A stretch of 64,000 nt of DNA from JBHOQX01 sp042408595 (GTDB lineage Bacteria; Chloroflexota; Chloroflexia; Chloroflexales; Roseiflexaceae): NCBI GenBank assembly GCA_042408595.1, contig JBHOQX010000054.1, positions 14,433 to 78,432 on the forward strand, in the 5' to 3' direction. This document shows positions 47,820-55,660 of the stretch, piece by piece. Under the pieces are notes generated by a model that was not told where the DNA came from, searched no databases, and worked only from the letters and a program-made list of their open reading frames with translations. Within the stretch, counting starts at the first letter, position 1. Every line of letters starts with the position of its first letter. The position numbers and the translations under genes are program-made.

Positions 47820-48114
47820 AGGCGCATCCGAAGGCAAGCCCCTGCTGCACCAGCGGCGCCGTCGGCGTCTTCCGAATCAGCGCCCGCCAGATCTCCCCGC
47901 CGGCCTCCAGGCGCCGGCGGGCCTGGGCAAAGTCGCCTTGAAATGCGACCAGACGCCCGGCGGCGTTGAGCGCAGTGGCCAGCACGCGGGCGTGATCGCG
48001 CCCAGCCTCCGCCTCACGCAACGCCGCGGGCATGGACGCGCTTCCCGCCAGGATGCGTTCAAGGCAGCGCCAGCCCCCGCGAGCCGCAGCGCGAGTGCAG
48101 AGCGGAACGAACAT
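47820..48114 (-). pseudogene. Remnant of a TPR-containing (AfsR/LuxR-like) regulator
   Basis: Reads LATALNAAGRLVAFQGDFAQ then ARRRLEAGGEIWRAL: one TPR-type hairpin typical of the C-terminal part of large STAND transcription regulators. Nothing recognisable is joined to either side. Confidence 0.5.
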
Positions 48115-48197
48115 GCTTTTGGAAGCCCACTGCCCCTACGCTCCAGCCAGAAGAGTTTCAACCCGTCGCTCGGAGGCGGCTTGAAACCCTCGCCGAC

Positions 48198-49208
48198 CTA
48201 GCGCCAGTCGAACAGCACTCCCATCGCTTCGGCGGGGCGCTCGGCGAGCAGCCGATAGGCGGCGGGGGCGTCCGTAGGCGCGAAGCGGTGCGTCAGCAGC
48301 GGTGCGACGCGCATGTCGCCGCGCTGTAGATAGGTGAAAAACAGGCGCTGCATCTCCAGCTCGCTCCACGGCGTGAAATCCGTCGCCTCCGGCGGGACCA
48401 GCAGCACGTGCGCGCCGATGATCGTCAACCCGCGCCGGATGACATCGAGCGTGAGGTGCTGCGCCGTCGGCGTGCCGGTGTCGCCCAGCAGCACCAGCCG
48501 GCCCAGTCGCCGCGCCAGCGGCAGGGCCGCTGCGAAGACCGGAGCCGCGCCGGTGATGTCGTAGACCACGTCCGCACCGTGGCCGTCCGTTAGTTCGAAG
48601 ACGGCATCCCGCGCCTGGTCCGCCCGCAGCGCCAGGGTGGCGGTTGCGCCGTTGGCGCGCGCCAGCTCCAGCCGTGACTCGACCGGGTCGATGGCGATGA
48701 CCGCCCGCGCACCGAGCAGCCGCATATACTGTGTCACGAGCTGCCCGAGCGGCCCCAGGCCGATGATCGCGACCGCGTCGCCAAGGACATGGCTCGCGCG
48801 CCGCACCCCGACCTGCGTGATCAGCCCCAGCGCGAACCAGGCGGCGTCCTCGTCGCTGACATCGTCCGGCACCGCGACGATCGACTGGCTGGCGGCGGGA
48901 AAGGTGACGAACTGGTGATGCGGCGCGCGCACCGTTACCCGGTCACCGGGGCGGAAGCGGGTGACGCCGGCGCCCGTCTCGCGCACCACGCCGACCATGC
49001 TGTAGCCAGGCGCGAACGGGTACTTCACCCACTCGTCCCAGTGCGAGCCGGGCTCGAACGCCCGCCGCAGGCAGATCCCCTCTGTTCCGGCGCTGATCAG
49101 CGAGGCGCGCGCTTCGACCAGCACCTCGCCCGGACCCGGCGCCGGCGCTGGAACTTCCCGCACTTCGACCTGATTCGCACCGGTGAAGTAGATGTTGAGA
49201 GAGTGCAT
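48198..49208 (-). CDS. Zinc-type (MDR) alcohol dehydrogenase family protein
   Basis: A 336-residue medium-chain dehydrogenase/reductase: GroES-like N-terminus (about 1-140), with VRAPHHQF and PGYSMVGVV, and a Rossmann domain with the NAD(P) loop IIGLGPLGQLVTQYMRLLGA and VVYDITGAAPVF. The usual catalytic-zinc Cys motif after the first strands reads LISAGTEG instead, and the structural four-Cys lobe is absent, as in bchC-like and sugar-type MDRs. The substrate is unknown. AAGGA lies 10 bases before the ATG. Next gene upstream is the hypothetical at 49.3-50.3 kb in the same direction. Confidence 0.85.
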   Translation of the reverse strand: MHSLNIYFTGANQVEVREVPAPAPGPGEVLVEARASLISAGTEGICLRRAFEPGSHWDEWVKYPFAPGYSMVGVVRETGAGVTRFRPGDRVTVRAPHHQFVTFPAASQSIVAVPDDVSDEDAAWFALGLITQVGVRRASHVLGDAVAIIGLGPLGQLVTQYMRLLGARAVIAIDPVESRLELARANGATATLALRADQARDAVFELTDGHGADVVYDITGAAPVFAAALPLARRLGRLVLLGDTGTPTAQHLTLDVIRRGLTIIGAHVLLVPPEATDFTPWSELEMQRLFFTYLQRGDMRVAPLLTHRFAPTDAPAAYRLLAERPAEAMGVLFDWR

Positions 49209-49286
49209 GGGTGTGATTCCTTGTCTGGGTCAATGGGCGACGGACGGTTGGATCGTTCATGTATCCCGTCGAACTCTGACCTGGCC

Positions 49287-50291
49287 CTACGGCACACGAT
49301 TCGGATCGACGACGTACTCCCACCAGTTATTGGCGACACCGCCGGTCGTGCCGGGGACGCGGGGCAGATGGCCGAGCCACCACAGGTGGTGTAGCCGCAT
49401 GTCGCCACCGCCCCATTCGGCGCAGGTGACGGTGCGCGCCCGCCCGGGCAGCTCCGGGTAGCTGTACCAGTCGTCGCAGTAGCTCGTCACCGGGCGCGGG
49501 TTGCCCCAGTCGTAGTCCCGCTCGCTGTTGGGCGCGAAATGGACGTTGCCGCAGTGGGCGCGACCAGGCGCAATCTTGTCGTAGCGCGTGAACAGCTCCC
49601 ACATATCGCGCTCGCGGCCCAGCCGCTCATACACGCGGCTCATAATCGACTCGACCCGGTGGCCGAAGTTCTCGAGCATGCAGTCCACGCCACGCTCGTA
49701 GTTGAAGGCCATGATCACGAAGCGGCGGCGGGCGTCGTCGGTGTTCGGCACCGGCGGCGCGTTGCACCAAAACGCCCCTGGCCCGGCCATGGTCGACTCG
49801 TAGTCGCCCGAGTAGGGAAAGGCGAAGAACCAGACTTCGTCGAATTCATCGCGGTTGTAGCGCTCGATCAGGCGGAAGGCGCGCACCTGGGCCTCGTAAT
49901 CGATCCGGTCCGGCTCGTGAAAGGTGCGGGTACGCCAGGCGCGCAGATAGCTTTCAGCGGTGTAACGGAAGCCGTCCAGCTTCACCGGGAACCAGTCGGC
50001 GTCGATCCGCTCGACGATTTGATAGTTGAGGTAGCCGCCGCTCGCGGCGCGCAGATCATCGGCGTAGCCCTGCGCCAGCCACGCCGGGTCGTTCCAGCCG
50101 AAGACCTCGTGCAGGCGCCGCCCGCCTTCGCTCGGCGCCGGCGGGTCGTGGACGATCATAAGGACACGCGGTGCAACCGGCGGCACGGCCCCCACCGGGG
50201 CGGCGCGCGGCCCCGGCTGGGCCGCCGCCGGCGGCGCGGCCGGCTCCAGCCCCAGCAATGCGCGCCCGGCCCGCAGCAGACGGTTGAACAT
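49287..50291 (-). CDS. Conserved hypothetical protein
   Basis: A 334-residue protein. After a short basic start and an Ala/Pro linker it has VLMIVHDPPAP, LHEVFGWNDPAWLAQGYADDL, a middle section with FDEVWFFAFPYSGDYESTMAGPGAFWCN, and conserved-looking aromatic/histidine blocks AHCGNVHFAPNSERDYDWGNP and GGDMRLHHLWWLGHLPR. The pattern suggests a metal- or sugar-binding extracytoplasmic protein, but I do not recognise a named family, and a clear signal peptide is lacking. GGAG lies 8-9 bases before the ATG at 50291. Confidence 0.6.
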   Translation of the reverse strand: MFNRLLRAGRALLGLEPAAPPAAAQPGPRAAPVGAVPPVAPRVLMIVHDPPAPSEGGRRLHEVFGWNDPAWLAQGYADDLRAASGGYLNYQIVERIDADWFPVKLDGFRYTAESYLRAWRTRTFHEPDRIDYEAQVRAFRLIERYNRDEFDEVWFFAFPYSGDYESTMAGPGAFWCNAPPVPNTDDARRRFVIMAFNYERGVDCMLENFGHRVESIMSRVYERLGRERDMWELFTRYDKIAPGRAHCGNVHFAPNSERDYDWGNPRPVTSYCDDWYSYPELPGRARTVTCAEWGGGDMRLHHLWWLGHLPRVPGTTGGVANNWWEYVVDPNRVP

Positions 50292-50475
50292 CAGGCAGTG
50301 CTCCACTAGTGCGGCGCGCGGCTATTGTACCACCTCGGGGCTCGTGCGGCGCCGCGATGCACTGCCTCTCCCCCCGCACCTGGGGATGGGGATGCAAGCC
50401 GTACCGCCTTTCCCCCATCCAGAAGAACGCCTGACCTTGTGCGCCGCCCCCGATCCCACCCGCGGCCACATGCGC

Positions 50476-50481
50476 TATACT
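50476..50481 (+). promoter_or_regulatory. -10 box 6 bases before an ATG (leaderless)
   Basis: TATACT (50476-50481), then cggggc and the ATG at 50488. There is no RBS between them. Confidence 0.5.
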
Positions 50482-50487
50482 CGGGGC

Positions 50488-50871
50488 ATGGCATTCTTAC
50501 TGACCATGCACGCCCGCCTGGTGATCACGATCACGGTCGTGTTTCTGGCGCTGGCGATTTGGGGCCTGGTGGCGTTCCTGCGGGGGCGCCCGGTCGCTCA
50601 ACGCTACTGCGCCGGGCTGTGGATCGGCTGGCTGCTGCTGCTGGCCGAGGCCCTGATCGGCGTGGCGCTGCTGGCGGCCGGGCGGCGGGCGTACCGCCAG
50701 GAGCTGCACCTGATCTATGGGGCGGTCGCCATGCTGACGTTGCCGGCCGCGGCGCTCTATCTGCGCCGGCGCTCGCCCCGCTGGACGCCGCTGGCGCTGG
50801 CCGGGGTCTGCCTGTTCCTGTGCGGCATCGCCCTGCGCGCCCTGGCGACCGGCCGCGCCCCGGGCGGGTGA
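50488..50871 (+). CDS. Small four-helix membrane protein
   Basis: A 127-residue protein with four hydrophobic helices (about 8-30, 41-64, 70-92 and 100-120) separated by basic loops (FLRGRPVAQRY, RRRSPRW). Its family is not recognised. Expression is supported by the -10 box placed 6 bases ahead, which predicts a leaderless mRNA. Converges on ileS. Confidence 0.6.
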   Translation: MAFLLTMHARLVITITVVFLALAIWGLVAFLRGRPVAQRYCAGLWIGWLLLLAEALIGVALLAAGRRAYRQELHLIYGAVAMLTLPAAALYLRRRSPRWTPLALAGVCLFLCGIALRALATGRAPGG

Positions 50872-50872
50872 G

Positions 50873-51004
50873 TTCACGTTCGGCGTTCGACGTTCGGAGC
50901 TTGGTGACGACACGATGGCAAGATGCAGAAGACGCTTCCTGTCACCCTGTCACCTTGTCATCGTGTCATCGTGTCACCCCGTCACCCTGCCACCGTGCCG
51001 CCTC
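50873..51004. repeat. gttcggc and gtgtcacc text-like repeats after ileS
   Basis: Begins gttcacgttcggcgttcgac, then holds several gtcaccctgtcacc / gtgtcatcgtgtcatc units and ends at the ileS stop. It is related to 42266-42410 and 56577-56750. Confidence 0.6.
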
Positions 51005-51005
51005 A

Positions 51006-54000
51006 TCACGCCGGGCGCCGCAGCACGCCGACGGTCACGGTGCGGTCGTCCAGCTCCACCGGCTCGGTGTAGGCGGCCTCCGGCGGATTCTCCAGGATCA
51101 GGTCTTCCGCCAGCGTCTCCTCGCGGATGTATTCGCCCCATTCGCGCACGACGCCTTCGAGCTCGGGGTCGCCGGCCACGCCGCCCAGGTAGAGCACGAT
51201 CCGGTCGGCGATCGCCAGCCCGGCGCTCTTGCGGGCATCCTGGATGTTGCGCACCAGCTCGCGCGCCAGCCCTTCGGCGGTCAGCTCCGGCGTGAGCGCC
51301 ACATCCAGCGCCACCAGCACGCCGCCCTCCTCGGCCACGGCGTACCCCTCCGGCGAGGAGCTTTCGACCAGCAGCTCTTCCGGCAGCAGCTCCAGTTCCT
51401 GCCCTTCGACCGCCAGCCGCACCGGCTCGCCGGCCTCGACGGCGCGGGCCGCGGCGCGCGCGGCATCGCCGGGCAGCTCGCGCAACGCGGCGGTGATCGC
51501 CGGGACGAGCCGGCCATATTTCTTGCCGACCAGCCGCAGGTTCGGCTTGAGCCGGTACTCGACCAGGTCAGCCGAGCTGTCCAGATAGCGTACCGCCTTG
51601 ACGTTCAGCTCGTCGCGCAGCTCGGCCTCGAAGCGCCGCAGCGCCTCGGGTACGGGCGCGCGCACCAGTATCTCGCGCAGCGGCTGGCGCACCCGCAGCC
51701 CCGCCGTGCGGCGCGCCGCCCGCCCCAAGCTCACGGCCCGCAGCAGCAGCTCCGTATCGGCCACCAGCCGCTCGTCCAGCAGCGACTCGTCCACCGTCGG
51801 CCAGGCGGCCAGATGCACGGACTCAGCAATTCCGGGTTCTCCGTTTGGCGTTCGGCGCTGAGCCGCCGCCAGATCTGGCGCCGAAGCGAACTCCGAACGT
51901 TGAGCGTTGAACGCGGAGCCGGCCAGTCCGACAAGATTCCGATACATGACCTCCGTCACGAACGGGATGAACGGCGCAGCGAGCCTGGTGACGGTCAGCA
52001 GGCAGGTGTAGAGCGTCTGGTAGGCGGCCTGCTTGTCGGCGTCGTCCTCGGCCTTCCAGAAGCGCCGACGATTGCGCCGGACGTACCAATTCGACAGCTC
52101 GTCCACGAACCACTCGATATCGCGCGCCGCCCCAGTCACGTCATAGGCCTCGAGCGCGGCCGACACGTCGCGCACCAGCGCGTTGAGCCGCGCCAGGGCC
52201 CATCGATCGATGGCCGCCGCTGGGAGGGGCGGCTGGCCAGCCGCCCCTCCCGGCGGTGTCCAGCCATCCAGATTCGCATAAGTCACAAAGAAGCTGTAGG
52301 TGTTCCAGAGCGTGAGCAGGAACTTGCGCAGGCTCTCGTTCACCAGCGCGATCGAGAAGCGGCGCGGGTTGCCGGGCGGCGCGCTGGTGAAGAGGTACCA
52401 GCGCAGCGCGTCTACGCCGCATTCATCGAAGACATCCTGCGGCTCGACTACGTTGCCGCGGCTCTTGCTCATCTTCTGGCCCTCGCCATCCAGAATGTGG
52501 CCCAGGCAGATGACGTTCTTAAACGCCGGCCGGTCGAACATCAACGTGCTGATGGCATGGAGCGTGTAGAACCAGCCGCGGGTCTGATCGACCGCCTCGC
52601 AGATGTAGTCGGCCTGCTGCGCCACCTCGAACAGCTCCTGGTTCTCGAACGGATAGTGCCACTGCGCCACCGGCATCGAGCCGCTGTCGTACCAGCAGTC
52701 GGCCACGTCCGGGATGCGCCGCATCGTGCCGTGCTGCGGATCATCCCAGGTGATCGCGTCCACATAGGGCCGGTGCAGATCGAGATCGCGCAGGCTGCGG
52801 CCGGTCTTCTGCTCCAGCTCGGCGACCGAGCCGATGCATTCGGCATAGCAGTCCTCCGCCATCCAGATCGGTAGCGGCGTGCCCCAGTAGCGCTCGCGCG
52901 AGATCGCCCAGTCGATGTTGTTCGCCAGCCAGTTGCCGAAGCGCCCCTCCTTGATATGCTCCGGCACCCAGTTGATCAGCTGGTTGTTGGCGACCAGTTG
53001 GTCTTTCCGGGCCGTCGTCCGGATGTACCATGAGCGCTTGGCGTAGTACAGCAGCGGCGTGCCGCAGCGCCAGCAGAACGGGTAGGCGTGCTTTACCCGC
53101 CCACCGCGGAACAGCAGCCCCCGCTCCCGCAGGTTGCGGGTGATGTCCGGGTCGGCCTCCTTGAAGAACTTGCCAGCGAAGCCGAGCTCGCGGAACTCCA
53201 GCAGCACATGGCCGCTCAGATCGACCGAGAACAGCGTCGGCAGGCCGTACTTCCGGCCGATCTCGAGGTCGCCGTAGGCCGGCGCGATATGCACGACGCC
53301 GGTGCCGTCCTCCAGGCTCACGAAATCGTCTGCAACAACACGGTAGGCGCTGTCCCAATCCACCGTGTCGCCGGGGCCGGGCACGCCCTGAAACAGCGGC
53401 TCGTAGCGCAGCCCGACAAGCTCGCTGCCGCGGTAAGTCCGGAGCGTCCGCGCGCCCTCGCCGAGCACCTGCGGCACCAGCGCGGCGGCCAGAAGCAGCC
53501 GCTCGCCGTCGTGCTCCACCAGGGCATAATCGGCGTCCGGCTTCACCGCCAGCGCGACGTTGGCCGGCAGCGTCCAGGGCGTCGTCGTCCAGGCCAGGAA
53601 CGATGCGCCGTCAAGGGTAGCGGGATCAGGGGTGGGGGTTGGGGAGCCAGCGCCCGCACCCTCCTGACCCCTGACTCCTGACCCGTGGTCCGCGGCGATG
53701 CGGAAACGCACCCAGACCGACGGATCGTCGACATCGTCCTGGAAGCCGAGCGCGACTTCGTGGTCGGAGAGGGAGGTGCCGCAGCGCGGGCAGTGCATCG
53801 TGACCTTGTAGTCGCGGAAGAGCATCCCCCGGTCCCACAACTGGCGGAAGATCCACCAGAGCGACTCGATGTAGTCGTTCTCGTAGGTGATGTAGGCGTC
53901 CTCGCTCACCCAGAAGGCGATGCGGCGGGTAAACGCCTTCCACTCCTGGATGTACTCCCAGACGCTCTCGCGGCAGCGGGCGTTGAACTCAGCGATCCCG

Positions 54001-54332
54001 TAACGCTCGATGTCAGGTTTGCCGTTGAAGCCCAGCTTCTTCTCAACCTCGATCTCGACCGGCAGGCCGTGGGTATCCCAGCCCTCGCGCCGGCCGATGA
54101 TCCGGTAGCCCTGCATGGCGCGGAAGCGCGGGATGACATCTTTGAACACCCGGCTGATCACGTGGTGGATGCCGGGGCGCCCGTTGGCCGTCGGCGGCCC
54201 TTCGAAGAAGACAAACGGCTTGTCGCCGCCAGCAAGGCTCCGCTCCACGATCTGCGCCCGCTTCCAGAACTCCAGCACCTCTTCCTCGAGCCGCGGGAAG
54301 CTCACCCTGGTATCAACTGGCTGGAACGGCAT
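51006..54332 (-). CDS. ileS: Isoleucyl-tRNA synthetase, type 2, with swapped HIGH motif
   Basis: An 1108-residue class I synthetase closest to the type-2 (Thermus/eukaryote-like) IleRS. The HIGH motif is changed: PTANGRPGIHHVIS, so it reads GIHH (54-57) rather than HxGH. KMSKS (about 620-624) and zinc pair C181/C184 in HCPRCGTSLS are intact, as are WDTHGLPVEIEVEK and AWTTTPWTLPANVAL of the editing domain. Three in-frame insertions come from repeats: about 217-241, 692-705 and 806-836. The ATG at 54332 follows the internal MPFQPV start; a T-box leader controls it. Confidence 0.95.
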   Translation of the reverse strand: MPFQPVDTRVSFPRLEEEVLEFWKRAQIVERSLAGGDKPFVFFEGPPTANGRPGIHHVISRVFKDVIPRFRAMQGYRIIGRREGWDTHGLPVEIEVEKKLGFNGKPDIERYGIAEFNARCRESVWEYIQEWKAFTRRIAFWVSEDAYITYENDYIESLWWIFRQLWDRGMLFRDYKVTMHCPRCGTSLSDHEVALGFQDDVDDPSVWVRFRIAADHGSGVRGQEGAGAGSPTPTPDPATLDGASFLAWTTTPWTLPANVALAVKPDADYALVEHDGERLLLAAALVPQVLGEGARTLRTYRGSELVGLRYEPLFQGVPGPGDTVDWDSAYRVVADDFVSLEDGTGVVHIAPAYGDLEIGRKYGLPTLFSVDLSGHVLLEFRELGFAGKFFKEADPDITRNLRERGLLFRGGRVKHAYPFCWRCGTPLLYYAKRSWYIRTTARKDQLVANNQLINWVPEHIKEGRFGNWLANNIDWAISRERYWGTPLPIWMAEDCYAECIGSVAELEQKTGRSLRDLDLHRPYVDAITWDDPQHGTMRRIPDVADCWYDSGSMPVAQWHYPFENQELFEVAQQADYICEAVDQTRGWFYTLHAISTLMFDRPAFKNVICLGHILDGEGQKMSKSRGNVVEPQDVFDECGVDALRWYLFTSAPPGNPRRFSIALVNESLRKFLLTLWNTYSFFVTYANLDGWTPPGGAAGQPPLPAAAIDRWALARLNALVRDVSAALEAYDVTGAARDIEWFVDELSNWYVRRNRRRFWKAEDDADKQAAYQTLYTCLLTVTRLAAPFIPFVTEVMYRNLVGLAGSAFNAQRSEFASAPDLAAAQRRTPNGEPGIAESVHLAAWPTVDESLLDERLVADTELLLRAVSLGRAARRTAGLRVRQPLREILVRAPVPEALRRFEAELRDELNVKAVRYLDSSADLVEYRLKPNLRLVGKKYGRLVPAITAALRELPGDAARAAARAVEAGEPVRLAVEGQELELLPEELLVESSSPEGYAVAEEGGVLVALDVALTPELTAEGLARELVRNIQDARKSAGLAIADRIVLYLGGVAGDPELEGVVREWGEYIREETLAEDLILENPPEAAYTEPVELDDRTVTVGVLRRPA
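51826..51917. repeat. gttcag text-like repeat inside ileS
   Basis: Reads ccgggttctccgtttggc then gttcggcgctgag and aactccgaacgttgagcg; encodes about 30 residues (SAFNAQRSEFASAPD onward) between the MYRNLVGLAG and ESVHLAAWP blocks. It also contains the 14-base palindrome CGCCAGATCTGGCG. Confidence 0.65.
52217..52256. repeat. Near-perfect 40-base palindrome inside ileS
   Basis: Arms GGGAGGGGCGGCTGG and CCAGCCGCCCCTCCC meet at 52236/52237 with no loop, and four more pairs extend each side with one mismatch. It encodes GGAAGQPPLPAA in the anticodon-domain linker. Confidence 0.7.
53612..53684. repeat. ccagga/gtcagg text-like repeat inside ileS
   Basis: On the coding strand it includes gggtcaggagtcaggggtc then aggagggtgcggg. 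It adds about 25 residues (GSGVRGQEGAGAGSPTPTPD) just before the editing domain. Confidence 0.65.
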
Positions 54333-54412
54333 AGCACCCCCTTTGTTCAGTCCAGCGTTCGAAGTTGCAGAAGCGGCACCTCTGAGCACGAAGCTGTGAA
54401 CTTTCCCCTCGA

Positions 54413-54804
54413 ATCAAAAGCGCCCCGTCCCCGGATTAGGGACGAGGCCGTTCACCCCGCGGTACCACCCTTGTTCAGCGTTCAGGATTCAGCGTTCGGG
54501 GTTCAGACCGAGCGTTCGATCCGAAGCCGAGAAGCCATGCACTGAACGACTGCGCTCAGTGAGGCGCCAGCACGCCTCCGCCCGGATAACGGCGGGCGAG
54601 ACCGGAGGACGCTACGCGAGTTCGGAAGGTAACGTTCAGCGCTCAGAGGGATGGGCCGACTCTGAACCTTGAACGATGAACTCCGGACTGTTCACATCTC
54701 GGCTCGGGAGGGATGTTCGGCGTCGGGCCGGGCGCGCGTCGCACCGTCTGCGCGCTCTCTGTGCCGGCTAGGCGACGCGTACTCGTCTCCGTCGCAGCCT
54801 GTTG
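54413..54804 (-). ncRNA. T-box riboswitch leader of ileS
   Basis: Minus strand. Stem III at 54579-54598 (CGCCCG, loop CCGTTATC, CGGGCG) carries the CCGUUA-type loop typical of T-boxes. The T-box sequence GGGTGGTACCGCGG is at 54457-54470. A 10-base-pair terminator (54422-54431 with 54439-54448) follows, then TTTT. It senses uncharged tRNA-Ile to allow read-through. Stem I with its specifier codon lies upstream, but I could not fold it securely. Text-like gttcag repeats fill the stretch between stem III and the T-box. Confidence 0.85.
54481..54730. repeat. gttcag text-like repeats within the T-box leader
   Basis: Contains ttcaggattcagcgttcggg and gttcagaccgagcgttcg, then farther on aacgttcagcgctcagag and tgaaccttgaacgatgaac. 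They spread the leader to about 390 bases. Confidence 0.6.
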
Positions 54805-54810
54805 CTGCCT

Positions 54811-54819
54811 ATTGTACCA
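54811..54819 (-). promoter_or_regulatory. Extended -10 promoter of the ileS leader
   Basis: Minus strand TGG-TACAAT (inverse of 54811-54819), with no good -35. Start would be near 54804. It sits just beyond the stop of the LamG-like gene. Confidence 0.6.
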
Positions 54820-54837
54820 CACGGCGCAAGAGAGCGC

Positions 54838-55644
54838 TCAGTCTTGGGGCCGATTTGTACGTGGGGGTGGTCGGCGTGGCCGCAAACTCTGCGTGTCCCA
54901 GGCGTCGCGGGCCTCGCGCAACCCGGCCGGGCGCGGCATGGGCGGCTCGCCCGGCCCGCCGGCCGGCGCAGCCGCCGGCAGCGGCGTGATCGTGAAGGTA
55001 TCGAAGCGCGCGTCGGCGTTCGGCAGGTCGCTGTAGGGTGCGGCGGCCAGCCCCGCGCCGGTCAGCCCGCCGATCATGGCGTCGGTCCACGTGCCGAGCG
55101 GCATGCCGTTCACCGCCAGGGTGATCCGGCTGCCGCTGCGGGTCGCCATCAGGCGGTTCGGCTCCGCGCCGGGCCGGATCGCCGGCGAGGCCGTGGGCGG
55201 GACGATCTCGGTGAAGCCGGACGGCCCGCGACGGGCCAGGCGGAACTCGCGGTAGTCGCTGTTGACATCGAACAGGTAATACGCGCTGTAGCCGGCGGCC
55301 ACGCCGAAGATCAGGCCGTAGCTGCTGCCGCTCGCCCCGGCCCAGCGGGCGTCGGCCTGCACGGTGTAGCTCGCGCCAGGGCAGTGGGGCGCGGCGGTGC
55401 GGTAGAGGAAGCCGGGGCGCTTCGCCAGGATGCGGTACGCGCCATCCAGGTATTCAAAGCGCGCCAGGTCGTCGCTCGCCACCAGCCAGCCGCTCGCCGG
55501 GTCGCTGAAGTCGTCCCGGAACGCCGGGCAGTAGTCGGCCTGGATGGCGGGCAGCCAGACATAGGCGGGCGGCGCGGCGGCGCCCCTGCCGGCCAGCAGC
55601 GCGGCGCAGAGCAGCGCCATCACGCGAGATGCGCGTACGATCAT
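54838..55644 (-). CDS. Secreted LamG-like (concanavalin fold) protein
   Basis: A 268-residue exported protein: signal peptide (1-23), then a jelly-roll domain (about 40-225) with DDFSDPASGWLVASDD, ARFEYLDGAYRI, SSYGLIFGV...YYLFDVNSDYREFRLAR and SDLPNADARFDTFTI at its end. The layout matches the C-terminal domain of the J-domain protein at 40.9-42.3 kb. A basic, Pro-rich tail closes it. It probably binds a surface sugar or polymer. A later ATG (VMALLCAALL) is possible. Second gene after the rhodanese, 16 bases apart. Confidence 0.75.
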   Translation of the reverse strand: MIVRASRVMALLCAALLAGRGAAAPPAYVWLPAIQADYCPAFRDDFSDPASGWLVASDDLARFEYLDGAYRILAKRPGFLYRTAAPHCPGASYTVQADARWAGASGSSYGLIFGVAAGYSAYYLFDVNSDYREFRLARRGPSGFTEIVPPTASPAIRPGAEPNRLMATRSGSRITLAVNGMPLGTWTDAMIGGLTGAGLAAAPYSDLPNADARFDTFTITPLPAAAPAGGPGEPPMPRPAGLREARDAWDTQSLRPRRPPPRTNRPQD

Positions 55645-55660
55645 GCGACTCGTGGGCCTC

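Larger units (their letters stand above)
47354..48197. other. Decayed region of about 840 bases after tRNA-Arg
   Basis: No intact gene. It contains two recognisable coding remnants on the minus strand (listed separately). An inverted pair gtttcaa/ttgaaac lies near 48154-48190, with arms about 25 bases apart. I looked for a repeat of the tRNA 3' end marking an old insertion and did not see one. Confidence 0.55.

Noticed and set aside
48154..48190. gtttcaa/ttgaaac pair as a third MITE copy
   Set aside because: The arms are short and the flanks do not match the AGCTGTCTGAAACG ends or the shared interior.
54669..55036. Plus-strand frames over the ileS leader and promoter
   Set aside because: Low-complexity Arg/Ser/Pro strings that overlap the T-box leader and the LamG-like gene, without RBS.
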